A DNA stretch of 64,000 nt from Triangularia verruculosa. Taxonomy: Eukaryota; Ascomycota; Sordariomycetes; Sordariales; Podosporaceae. The notes under the pieces were generated by a model, which did not search any database, was not told the DNA's origin, and saw only the letters and a list, made by a program, of their open reading frames with translations. The translations under genes and the position numbers were made by a program. The stretch covers positions 124,001 through 188,000 of the forward strand of contig MU863904.1 in NCBI GenBank assembly GCA_033296885.1, read 5' to 3'. Of this stretch, positions 53,861 to 64,000 are shown one piece after another. The stretch's first letter is position 1. Each line of letters begins with the position of its first letter.

Positions 53861-55549
53861 ATGCTGGGTCTGGCCCTCATAGCGGCATCATGCCTGACGC
53901 TCCCGGCGCCGGCTATGGGAGCCAAACTCATGTATCCGACCACAAGATGCATAGACCCCGAGAACAGAATCCCAGCCTTTCTTCGCTATGGATTTCCACG
54001 CGTAAGTCATGACCCATCAAATATGGCAGGACACAAGGGACATCATGTGCTGACGTTGGGGGACTCGGAACGAACAGTTCGAGACCGTGGACAAGAACCC
54101 AAACTGCGTCCCTCAGAACAGACTTCAGGGGGGTGAATGCAAGACAAGCATGAGTCCCGACAACAATTGCAAAGCTTACTGTGAAACAAGCCATGCTGTG
54201 AGTCTCACCACAATCGTGTTGTCCCTGTGTAGCCCCATTTCTAACTCTAGATCAAGTGGTTCTGGGGCCACCCCCGGCCCATGGGCGTTCAAAGCCACCA
54301 CAATATGTGCCTAAGAAGTGATAATTGCGGGATCAGCGTGAGCTTGAACGGGCCTATAGGCGAAACGGTTACAATCACGACGAGCAATTCGGCATCCAAC
54401 ACCAGCAGCACTGACATCAAGAAGTCGATAGACTGGAAGGACTCGTGGACAACCACGCACGGCTTCGATTTCTCGTTTGGTATAAATGCGGGCGCATCCG
54501 TCGGTTACGACGGTAAGCTGCAGGGGGTTCCCGTCAAGGCCAATGTGGGAATGGATATGAGTGCGGGTTACAAATACTCCAACACGTACTCCAACAGTAA
54601 ATCCAAGGCTCTGGGAAAGAGCTGGAATAGTGGTGTTTCGGCCACTCACAGCTACGGTGTCTCGAGATCACGCTCAAAGTCGGTTGGTTACTCTACAGGG
54701 GGCAGTTGGCAGAAAGAGGGTTGGGCCAAAGAATACTGCGGCAGTTGGTATGCGGTGCCGCTTCTGGGGATGTAAGTTTTGCTTTTTCCCTTTTTCTGTC
54801 TCCTAGTTCTCTGGGCATGACGTTTAACATTTTGGACTTTTAGGAGTTGTGGAAGAGCGGCCATAGGCGAGCTGATGACCAACCCGGACAACGGCCACAC
54901 CAAGTGCATGATCGGCAAGGCGGGAGCGTTGGATGTGTGCACGTCGTACGGCTTTGAACACGAGCTGATCCCCGACGACCCCCGGACCAGGACCGTGTTT
55001 GTGCTGCGCGACTGCGAAAAGGGCGGCATCCTCCCCGGCGAGTGGCAGCAGAGCGAGTTTGCCTACAGCATCTCGAACATGACGGATTACTACGCGGACC
55101 ACATTACGAGATGGGGTATCAGAAACCTGGTGCCGAAGGAGCAGAACGACCGGTGGGTTTTTCAGAGACAGATGGACCAAAAGCTGTTCAACTTCACAAA
55201 GACCATCGGGGTGGACGATTACAACTTCAAGTACTGCGGCGCAAACAACTTTTGCGTTCAGCTGAAGTTGACCAAGGACAGCTGCTACGATATCCCCCGC
55301 GGCCATGTTGAAGAATCTTCAGGAAAGTCAGCACACGTGGTTTCCGCCACGGTCCAGCCCGGCCATTGCTGCACGCTTTTCTCCAGACACCAGTGTCTCG
55401 GTCAGGCACAGCGCATCATGCCGGGAGGACAGGTGAACTTGGCCGATGTCATGTACGAGGGTCTCGCGCACAGCGTCGTCTGCGATACGAGTGAGTACTG
55501 CCAAACTCGGCAAGATTATGGTTACGACATCAGCAGCAATGGTGATTAG
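53861..55549 (+). CDS. secreted protein with pore-former-like centre and cysteine-rich crystallin-like end
   Basis: Four exons, 53861-54001, 54078-54197, 54251-54771 and 54844-55549, give 495 residues, phases 0, 0 and 2. A signal peptide (MLGLALIAASCLTLPAPAMG) is followed by a Cys-containing N-terminal region (residues 25-120). Residues about 120-238 alternate Ser/Thr/Gly with hydrophobic and aromatic residues, as in the membrane-spanning beta hairpin of aerolysin/ETX-MTX2-type proteins. Residues 261-390 are mixed with four Cys; about 395-495 hold a block C-C-x2-L ... SVVCDTSEYC shared with the next gene. A beta/gamma-crystallin-like fold for the last block is a guess. Pore formation is not shown. 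It may instead be a structural cell-wall protein. Confidence 0.7.
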
Positions 55550-56443
55550 GTACTACGGGTATTAGCCTGGAGCGGTGGGAAATGTTTGGGGCGGCAAAAC
55601 ATGGTTCGATGGGTACCCTTGGAGTAGCAGGAGTTGACTGGATGCATCTACGGGTTGTTTGCTGTTGACAATACATCTCGCTTATTTGCCAGAACTGAAC
55701 GAGTATGCAAGTAGCTATAATATGAGTTAATGTCTGATTTCCATTACTTGAAAATCATATCACGGTGACGCGGAAATGTAAACATTGAGATATCAACTAT
55801 CTCTCTGATGGATAGGTATCTTGACCAATTCGTACAGCGTCTCCCTTTGATGGATCGCAATGAATTCTCGCACATCTGTATCTATCTAGCGACCGTCCTT
55901 AGCAAACAAGCAGCTGGCCTTGGGTCCCAAGACCATGACGGCCAACCTGCCACTGCCAGTATCAGGGGTCCATGTTCCTGTCTCTACCTTATCAGTAATA
56001 TTCCGGTATCTCGTCTTTGCGGAATCACATCAGCGGTGGCACAATTGACGATCATCACATTTCTGCACAGATAAGGTAAGATTAGATCCGGAGAAATCAA
56101 ACGCCACGATCTCAACAACTTAACGTTTATGGCGGTGATAGCGGTCAGACCATTTTGATACGGCGAGCCTAGATAGATAGATACCCTGGTTAGAGAACCT
56201 GAACACGAGACAGCGATAAGCCTGCTTCTTGGATCAGAAACGAGGCTGATAATGGCGGAAGCCACCAAAGAGTTTAACTTTGTGAAAAGGGCAATGCTCA
56301 TCCCGGCCCCGGATGGCCACTTGTCAGTGAAGCAAGCCCTACTCCCGATTTCACCAGAGAAACAGGAAAAATTCCTCCTTCTACAGAAGAGCTCCTAGAG
56401 AAATCTTGAATCAAGCAATACTTTCTCCATACCAGCAATCGAG
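55550..56443. other. intergenic
   Basis: Spacer between two related secreted-protein genes. No gene, RNA or clear repeat is seen; a short inverted word GATAGATAGATA occurs at 56,170. Confidence 0.45.
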
Positions 56444-57171
56444 ATGGGCAACATTTTTTGTCTTCCGCTCGCCGTCGCCGTTTTCCCTCTGGGTATTCTG
56501 GCCGGCAGTCTCTCAGCTGCAGGGTCCTGCGTGAACAATGGCCTAGCCCTCTTCAGCAATACCAATTACCGCGGCGATTGTCAGGGAACCCCCCACGATG
56601 CCCTCGACAACACCAACAAGCCCAGTTGCGGTACGTTTTCCTCTCATCTTTGCGTCAAGCATCGTCTACTAGACTAACCATGATAAACAACAGTCGACAT
56701 AAACTTTTCCACGGGCGTCTATTCTCTCCTCAAGAGCGATCAACTTAAATGCTGCTTCTTGTACGAGTAAGTTATCCCCCACCCCCTTCTCTTTCCTCCA
56801 ATCACTCGCCCTCATGAGCAAAAAACTAAACACCATATAGACAACCCTGCCCGAACCGAGAATCCCCCTTCTACCCTCAGCGCCCCAACCTCCTCTCCCA
56901 GCGCGTCTTCGTCGGGAGCATTCCCGACCTCTCCATCTACGGCTGGGGCGGCACCACCATCAAGTCGGTCGTCTGTCCCGACGCAGAAACATGTGCTGCT
57001 CTGCAGGCGGACGCCGTCACGACGAAGCAACAGGTCTGGGTTGAACAGACTGTCAGGGACCCCTACAGCGGACAGAAGAGCGTGCGGAAGGTGCTGGAGG
57101 AGAACATGGTCAGTCTGAGGCCGTACTGGTTGGACTTGCAGCTGGCTGAGGGGCATGAGAATGCCATTTGA
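56444..57171 (+). CDS. small secreted cysteine-rich protein, crystallin-like
   Basis: Three exons, 56444-56630, 56694-56766 and 56841-57171, give 196 residues, phases 1 and 2. Signal peptide to about residue 25. The mature part reads GLALFSNTNYRGDCQGTPHD, GVYSLLKSDQLKCCFLYEQP and SVVCPDAETC, the same CC plus SVVC-x5-C layout as the C-terminal module of the protein encoded 900 bases upstream (53,861 gene). This suggests a stand-alone copy of that module. The strand pattern LALF..NYRGDC recalls beta/gamma-crystallin-like folds; not proven. C-terminal residues 130-196 have no Cys and are helix-like. Confidence 0.72.
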
Positions 57172-57327
57172 GATTCATCAGACATCAAATGTTTGGATGT
57201 GTTCTCTTCTCTATTGCTTGTAGCTACCTAAATTGATATCCACAGAGAAATCTGCCCCCCCCCCCCCATACCACTCAAAATCAACCATCAAAACCACTTA
57301 AGAATCATGACCACCGTCCATCCCACT

Positions 57328-59249
57328 TTACAACCGTCCCTTCCTATCCTCCTTGATCAAATCCGCCGCCCTCTCCGCCACAGCATAAACCACACTCTGT
57401 ATATTCCCCACCGGCTCCAGCGGAAAAACACTCGCATCCACCACCCTCAACCCCCTAACCCCATAAACCTTCAGCCTCTTATCAACCACCCCCCCTTCCC
57501 CCCTAGGCCTCATCGCACAGCTCCCCGAAACATGAAAAACCGAAATCTGCCTCCTCCTCACAATCTCCCTCGCAACCTCCAACCCCTCATTCCCCTTGGC
57601 AACCAACCCCTCCGGCAACCTCTTCCCCCCCGTCTTCAACAGCCTCCCAAACTCTGTCTCTGAATCAACAATCCTCTCCACAAACTCCACCCCCCTCGCC
57701 AAAAGCTCCATGTCAAGCGGGTTGGAGTTGTATTTCGGGTCCCAAACCGGAGGGGAATGGACGTCATCGCTAGAAATATGCACACTCCCCCTCGAGAACG
57801 GGTGGTTCAGTATCGTCATAACCGTAATATAATTCTCCGGCAGCACCGGAACAAGATGCTCGGCCATATTCTTCGGCACGTCCGGAATCGCCACCTGCGT
57901 GGGAAACAACAAAAACTGAAACGTCGCTTCGTCCGCTGACGCAACCAGCTTTTTGATTTCCTTTGCGTCAGGGGTGGTGAGGGTATCTTCATATGAGGAA
58001 AGGAGTTCGTCTTTGGCTTGCTGCGAGACGATACCCGTTTTGTCGACGAGCGGGGAGTAAGCCACGCTGATGGTGCTTTGACCTAGTGGTCCGCCGCCGT
58101 TGGTGGATTGGTACATGCCTACCAGCGCGTTGAGGACGTTGGGGTCGCGGAGGACGTCGCCGGAGGGGGTTGTGTCGGCGACCTCGAAGCTTTGGCAGAC
58201 GATGGGGTGGTCTTGGACGTGTTCGCCGACGTTGGGGTTGGATACCAAAACGGGGATGTTGTGTTTGGAGAGGATGTCTTTGTTGCCGATGCCCGAGAGT
58301 TCGAGGATTTGCGGGGATTGGAGGGTGCCTGCTGAGAGGATGACTTCGAGGTTGGCCGAGATTTGCCTCTTCTCGCCGGTTTTGGTGAGGATCTCGACGC
58401 CGGTGGCCACGGGTTCGTCTTCTCCGGTGGTGGTGTTAAAGATGATCTTGCTGACTAGGGTTTCGGTGAGGACCACGAGGTTGGGCCGCTTCGCGACCTC
58501 CGGGGTGTAGTAGCCCGTGGCGGCGAAGCTTCTGGTGTGGGTTACCGGGTCGATGCTGGTCTGATTCACAAAGGCACCCAGCGCTCTTCCGTCGCGAGGG
58601 TCGGTGGTGACCTCCAAGCCCTGCTCGGCGAATGTCTTGAGCCAAGCTTGGTTGGTGACATTGTAGCCTTCGCTGAAGGTGACTTGGATAGGTCCGTCAC
58701 CCTTGGCGAGGTCCTCATTGTGGTAGGTCAAGCCGCAGGTGTCCTTGGACGACTGAGGAGGAGTGTGGACGGTGGCAAACTTGCGGAAGTAAGGGGCAAG
58801 AGAGTCAAAGTCCCAGCCCTCGTTGCCCAGGGCAGCCCAGGCGTCAATGTTGCCCTTGGAAGGGTACAAGAGCATGAGGAAGTTGAGGCCCGAGGTGCCG
58901 CCAAGCATCTTCCCGCGAGCTTGGTTGATGACCCGGTTGTTCAGGGTGGGCTACACAGTAGAGAGAGCATTTGGTCAGTCGGGGGCCATTTCTTTTTGTC
59001 AAGATGGGTGGTAACAAAACTTACCTGGGGCGTCGATGAGAAATTCCAGTCATACTCATCCTTGCCGTACAGACCGGCAACAAGACCCGGGCAAAGCACC
59101 AGGGGGTCGGCGCTACGGTCAGCACCGGCCTCGACAACAAGGACACGGACATCGCTGTCCTCGGTGAGCCGGTTGGCAATCACCAGGCCGGCAGTGCCAC
59201 CGCCGACAACGATGTAGTCAAACGGTTTTTCAAGATCGACGGAAGCCAT
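57328..59249 (-). CDS. GMC oxidoreductase (FAD-dependent alcohol/choline-type)
   Basis: Two exons, 59025-59249 and 57328-58950, join in phase 0 and give 615 residues. The FAD motif YIVVGGGTAGLVIANRL starts near residue 11, with EAG at the end of the second strand. GKMLGGTSGLNFLML is the first GMC signature, VILSAGTLQSPQILELSGIG the second. FHVSGSCAMRPRGEGGVV carries the active-site His, and VVDASVFPLEPVGNIQSVVY the Asn. The family includes glucose oxidase, aryl-alcohol oxidase and choline dehydrogenase; the substrate is not set by sequence here. There is no signal peptide, so an intracellular enzyme is inferred. The first exon start is used because it opens the Rossmann fold. Confidence 0.92.
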
Positions 59250-60900
59250 GATGGGAAAAGGCCGATGGTGGGCTGTACTGGACAATTTGGGCGTTCTCGG
59301 CAAAGATGCGGTCTGAGTATCGTTGAAGCTGCAGCAAAAGGGGGCAGGGACTCAGAAACGGTTCAGAAAGGGAAAGATCCGTAGAACGGGGGGGAGGGTT
59401 GTCAGTTGTACACTATGTACAAGGGGAGATGAGGACAAGATAATTAAGTAGGGGTCACAAAAAGCGGGTATCACCAGGTCTCACAACACACAATCGAGGG
59501 GTCCTGGAGAAAGTCGGGTATGAAGATCACCCTCGCTTTGACCGAGGCAAGTCGCGAGAGGGCGGTCCTTTTGTTTGCTGTCTTCCCCTCCATCCCCCAC
59601 CAGGCCACCGCCAATGGCTTCCAAAACACAGTCCCAACGAGGTTTAGAGGATTGTTATCCAGGGGCGGCCCCTCCACACGTCGGTGTTGGTGGGAGGGCA
59701 CATGGAGGGTGAGCCCCCAAGAAGGTGGGCGTTCTGCAGGTTGTTCCGCAGTGTTCTGCAGGTGGTGGCTGCAGTTGGGGGGCATTCTGGCGTGTCTGGT
59801 TCGATGGCATGCCAAGTTGCTTCACAAGAAGGACCAGGGTTACACTGGGGGCATGAAAGCGAGGTGGTATTTGGCGGCAAAAGGGGAAGTGATAGTCCGG
59901 GGAAGCCATCCGGAAGAGGACCGGTGGGCGACAGAGGCTCGGAGCGAGGTGTCGCTGCCCCACAGCTCAAACGGAGCTAACCTGTATCCAAGAGGCGATC
60001 ACGGCGATTCAAAAGGCTGTCTGCCCATCGTCAAGAACGGCCAAGCCTTCCCCATGTTCTCGGACAGGCCGTTGATGGCTTCCGCAGTGGGGTGCAACGG
60101 TTTTATCCCATGAAGGCTGGGCTCAAGTGGTCTGCCGGTCAGTGGGAGCCAAGAAAACAAATATAATTATGGTGCAATTCCAACTCTATCATCACACTCT
60201 GCCCTGACAGCAGTCACATAAACATGCATAAATCCAAGATTGAAAAGAATGCCGTCTTTTACCCAAGGAACCACCCAAGCCCCATTCGCTTGGGACTGAC
60301 CACTCGCCTGTTCTTTCCAAGAGGGCCCGGAACGGCACAACATACGGCACAGAACCAACTTTGGCCAAATGCTACTCTATTGCATCCCATTCTGCAGTTT
60401 CTGGTTCTTCTTTTTCCCTTCCCACATCCGTCACTGCAACCCACGCAAGGTAACGTTATGCTTACTGCGGCAGATATGTTATACTTGCTGCTCATCCTTT
60501 CCTTTCCCCGTCACGCCCCCGTCTCGGACTCTGAAAAGAATAGGTATGCCTAGATCTGTTGACGGATATGAACCAGAATAACATAGTGGCGATCTTTACC
60601 CCCTTTTCTTTCTTATTTCCTTCTTCCCCTGCTAGTTAGGTGCCTTTCACTGCTACCGAGCGGGTGGTACGAGCTATCGACTCTCTCTCCACATGCCAGG
60701 ATATTGAAACGATTGGCCCGGCGTATGCCCTCTCTTCACTCCTTTTTTTCACGTCGACTTCCAATTTTCTGGGCCGACCTCGAGAGACAATCTACCTGCC
60801 GTGGGGTCTTCGGCACTAAAAGAAGCGGACCGCCTCCCGTGGGTCGTCTTGAATTCCACCGGTTTTCCTGTCAAGAAAAGTGCCCAACAATTTGGCAACA
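59250..60900. other. intergenic, divergent promoters
   Basis: 1.65 kb between the GMC start (minus) and PTH11-like start (plus). A 197-codon plus-strand frame at 59,520 overlaps minus frames and has no domain, so it is not called. Confidence 0.45.
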
Positions 60901-62263
60901 ATGTTTGAATACGTCGAGTTTCCGATCCTCCCGATCGTCAAAACCCATCTCATCATCAACTGCGTACTCGCCTTCATCACCTTGACGATCATTTCTCTGC
61001 GGTTGTTTGCTCGGTTCTTGACGGGGGCAGGCTTGTGGTGGGATGACTACCTTATTCTTTTCGCGGTGCCGCAGGGCATGGCCATGGTGATTATTCAGGG
61101 CATGTGTAAGTTTCGTTGGAATCTATTCTCCTTATCTTGATGTGTTGACATAGGGTACTTACAACATCCTTTCAGGGGCACCAATGGGCGTAGGATATCC
61201 AATGGCTCAGACATTGCCAAATCTCGAACACATCCTCAAGATGCTCGTCTCGTACGAGCTGATCTACGCAACAGGCATCAGCACCATCAAGCTCAGCGTC
61301 CTCGTCTTTTACCTCCGGGTTTTCGTCAACAAGACGATGCGCACGGCCACCAAGGGCGTCATCATCTTCGTCTGCCTCTGGTCCGTCGGGAACATCCTGC
61401 AGGTCTTCCTCATCTGCCGCCCATTCGCCGCCATCTACACGCTCGAACTCATGCCCACGGCGAAGTGCGGCGATCAAGTTGGCTCTTTCATCGCCATTGG
61501 CGCATTCAACATCATCACCGATGTCATGATCCTGACGCTCCCCATCCCTACCGTCTGGACTCTCAAAACCACCAGAGGCAAGAAGATCGCCCTGACAGCC
61601 GTCTTCCTGGTTGGTTTACTGTAAGTTTCACCCTTTTACCCACCCAATCTACCTCACCACACATCATTCTAACCACCTCTCTCGCTCCCCTCCCACAGCG
61701 TCAGCGTAGTCGCCATGATCCGCATCATAACCCTCACCCGCCTCGACCTCGTCAACCTAACCGAATCCATGATCTGGGCCGACTTCTGGTCCGCCACCGA
61801 GCCCAACCTCGGCATCTTCTGCGTCAGCCTCCCCATGCTCGGCACCCTCTGGACCCGTTATTTTTCTCGCAAGAGCCCCTCCAAGCTCGACCCTTACCAC
61901 TCGTCCGAGAACGGCACGCACGGGACCCGCGGGACCGCCAGCAACAATGGGTTCAGCAAGTTACGGAATGCCAAGAATAACCGAACCGACCCGGGGGTTG
62001 ACACGATAATCTGCATGGAGGACCTTTACGCGCCGAATAAGGAGGTGTGCCACAAGACGGACGTCGCCGCGGTGGCTGCCCCTGTCACGCCGGATGGGGG
62101 GGATGGTGGGATGATGGGGGGTGCGCCGATGAATCGGGCGAATAGCTCGGAAGAGGCGCTGACGGGGAGGCAGCAAGGGGGGGAGGATCCTTACTATCAG
62201 AGACAGCAGCAGCAGTCTGAGGGGATAAGGGTGCAGACGAAGTGGACTATTTCGGTTGATTAA
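60901..62263 (+). CDS. integral membrane protein, PTH11/rhodopsin-domain type
   Basis: Three exons, 60901-61105, 61176-61620 and 61699-62263, give 404 residues, phases 1 and 2. The N-terminal core has seven membrane segments; family markers are SLRLFARFLTGAGLWWDDYL, SYELIYATGISTIKLSVLVF and YLRVF, then CRPFAAIYTLE, GDQVGSFIAIGAFNIITDVM and LPIPTVWTLKTTRGKKIALT, and ATEPNLGIFCVSLPML. These match the fungal rhodopsin-domain/PTH11-like GPCR-type family, without the CFEM extracellular domain. The last 130 residues form a polar tail (Asn, Gly, Gln-rich), probably cytosolic. Receptor signalling is inferred from the family; ligand unknown. Confidence 0.88.
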
Positions 62264-63908
62264 GAGGTTCGTCTAAGAGTAGGTATCATTTTTTTCCCCG
62301 GTCGGAAGGGGGGACAGTTTCTTGTTTTGCTCTCGGTTACGGGATCTCTTTTCGGCAACGGGATATTTGTCTAGGTATTTGGGATACAAAAGCTTTGGGA
62401 CTGTATATCATTCAACCATCATGTACACTGTTCACCACCTTTCTTTTTTTTCTTTTCTTTTTATATACGACGGTTACGATAAACAAAACAATCCAGCTCG
62501 GGAAAGGGACCTGGAAAAAACAACAAAACATCAATTAGATAAAAGTACGGACCAAAACTGGCTGGACTCCTTGGAAGTAATAAAAATACACACAAAGTGT
62601 AAACAATCATTACCACCTCTCCTTCCCCCCACTCCTCTTTCCGTGAAAACCATCACGCGTTTACCATCCAATCAGCTCTCGTTCACCAACACCCCAACCC
62701 GTTAAAAAACAAGTACCTTAGGTACCCTACCCTACCCTATCTTACCTTGGTACTCTATCTTACCTACCTATTTAGTCCCCTCTTCCCCATCAGGAGGAGT
62801 GAGGCTCAGCAAATCCCCCAAAGATCCCTCATGCACAGAAATATACAAAGTAATCGGACTCAGCAATATTTCCCCCGCAAACATGTGGCACAGCCAGCCG
62901 CACATGTCCTCCCCAAACAGTCGGAAGGAACCTTCCAGTCTCTACCTATATTAAACCCCGCCACTCACGCACATACATACATACATACATCTGCAGCAAA
63001 TCATCTGGACGTGGGAACACCGATATCGAGAAGTTTGTTTTCTTAGTCAGTATATATTGCGCGCGCTTACTTGGTAGGTATCACGGCATCCTTCACAGCG
63101 TACAAACCCCCAGTAAGTCCTGAACCAGATCACCGCTTTCAGTTTAGTTTATAATTCGGTGTAAGCTATTAGTAACGATTCCAGGTTTGCGTTACCCCTT
63201 TTCACCCCCCTTTCTTTTTTTTTTTTTTGGCTCCAAGATACAGCTCCAAGATACACCACCAAAAAAAAAAAAAACAGTAAACCTAAGTAAAAACAAACCG
63301 AGTCAGTCAGTCAGAGACTTAATATTATCGAACAGCCAGCCATGCATAGGTACCCAAGTCAAAAGTCTAAAGGGAGACTAGAAGCAACGGACGTCTCCCC
63401 TTGTTGTTGTGTGAAAAACAGCAAATATAAGGTAATGGTAGCACAAACCATGCCCTGGCCTGGGTCTTAATCCGTAAAACTGCGTATGTACTTTTCAATA
63501 CTTGACCGCACTCATGCAGGAGGCGCGCGCCGTCGTCGAGTATTGAGCAAGCTGCAGTCAAAAAGTCCGAACCCAGCACACATAATATAGGACCGAGAAA
63601 ATGTGGCCGTGGCACAGACAGACTGTTTTAGTGGTGTTTTGATCTACCTACCTACCTTGGTTCAGCGTCATATTTGATACGCCGTCTTAGTCATGCTACG
63701 TTTGCTGAGGACAAGCAAGCAGGCAGTAAACGGGTATCATAAAACAAGACCTTTCAAATCAAAGACAAGAAATATTGTTGCCTGAGAGTCTCCACGGGAT
63801 GTAAGGAGATCAAGAAGAATAAATATCAAAATTGGACATGGTTACATAGCTGGCTGAGCGAAATGATTAACCCAAAATCAAACTGAAGCCAGATACACGC
63901 CAGCTACT
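62264..63908. other. intergenic, no gene seen
   Basis: 1.6 kb of spacer with an ACAT microsatellite (62,971-62,990), TACC words near 62,720-62,770, and a poly-T/poly-A pair near 63,220 and 63,260. No gene is supported. Confidence 0.45.
62971..62990 (+). repeat. ACAT microsatellite
   Basis: Five exact copies of ACAT. Confidence 0.9.
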
Positions 63909-64000
63909 TCATATCTTCGTCCCCGGCTTCGCCAACGCCCGCTGCTGCCGTATCGCCGAACTGCTAATCTTCGCCGAAAAGTTCTCCTCCGTCTTCGTCC
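63909..64000 (-). CDS. possible C terminus of a gene running off the right edge
   Basis: On the minus strand the frame from 63,998 down to a TGA at 63,909-63,911 reads TKTEENFSAKISSSAIRQQR and ends ALAKPGTKI. This has a balanced composition unlike the other two frames (one has a stop, one is almost all Arg). It is probably the end of a basic protein. It is too short to name. Confidence 0.35.
   Translation of the reverse strand, partial: TKTEENFSAKISSSAIRQQRALAKPGTKI

Noticed and set aside
59520..60113. 197-codon plus-strand frame between the GMC and PTH11-like genes
   Set aside because: No domain; a minus frame covers the same bases equally well. Probably chance in GC-rich promoter DNA.
1..64000. 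CRISPR arrays, bacterial operons, insertion sequences, 5S or large rRNA genes, transposase or reverse transcriptase frames
   Set aside because: None was seen. Gene structure is eukaryotic throughout and no transposon domain was recognised.

Overview
This window is nuclear DNA of a filamentous ascomycete, most likely a sordariomycete of the Sordariales type. The evidence is the gene set: short introns (mostly 45-80 bases) with GTAAGT-like donors and CTAAC-like branch sites, a HET-domain gene, DUF3433, DUF1996, CFEM-like and PTH11-like proteins, extracellular siderophore genes, two nuclear tRNA genes, and AGGTA/TACCTA-rich spacers. Nothing bacterial, viral or transposon-like was seen. Most genes have several exons, so exon joins below come from reading splice signals and checking phase.

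Layout. 1-11,214: partial C2-domain gene, an eight-segment membrane protein, tRNA-Asn, the N-terminal acetyltransferase NAA40, mitochondrial ribosomal protein bL36m, a metal-dependent decarboxylase, an unrecognised gene and a DUF3445 haem-protein gene. 12,007-24,308: a HET-domain gene, a Vba/Fnx1-like MFS transporter with a 9-base exon, a secreted arylsulfatase, and a large DUF3433 membrane gene broken by one in-frame TAG. 25,787-34,600: an SDR, an AIF-like oxidoreductase and a divergent siderophore pair (sidF-like acyltransferase and sidI-like acyl-CoA ligase) whose shared promoter holds four exact matches to the SreA GATA-factor consensus; two more overlap 5' of the AIF-like gene. 34,919-36,559: tRNA-Val, then a C-rich stretch with a broken-looking gene. 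37,150-43,546: a patatin lipase and two alpha/beta hydrolases. 45,663-57,171: mostly secreted proteins (DUF1996, small cysteine-rich, CFEM-like, and two proteins sharing a cysteine-rich crystallin-like module, one with a pore-former-like centre) around a second AIF-like oxidoreductase. 57,328-62,263: a GMC oxidoreductase and a PTH11-like receptor.

The clearest functional unit is the siderophore pair. SidI makes mevalonyl-CoA and SidF transfers the derived anhydromevalonyl group to N5-hydroxyornithine. Both proteins end in tripeptides compatible with peroxisomal import, and the shared promoter looks iron-repressed. The most unusual single feature is the TAG at 20,367-20,369: it sits where a tryptophan is expected, and the same frame continues into a typical DUF3433 C terminus. 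That fits either recent gene loss or A-to-I mRNA editing (UAG to UGG), which is known from sordariomycetes.
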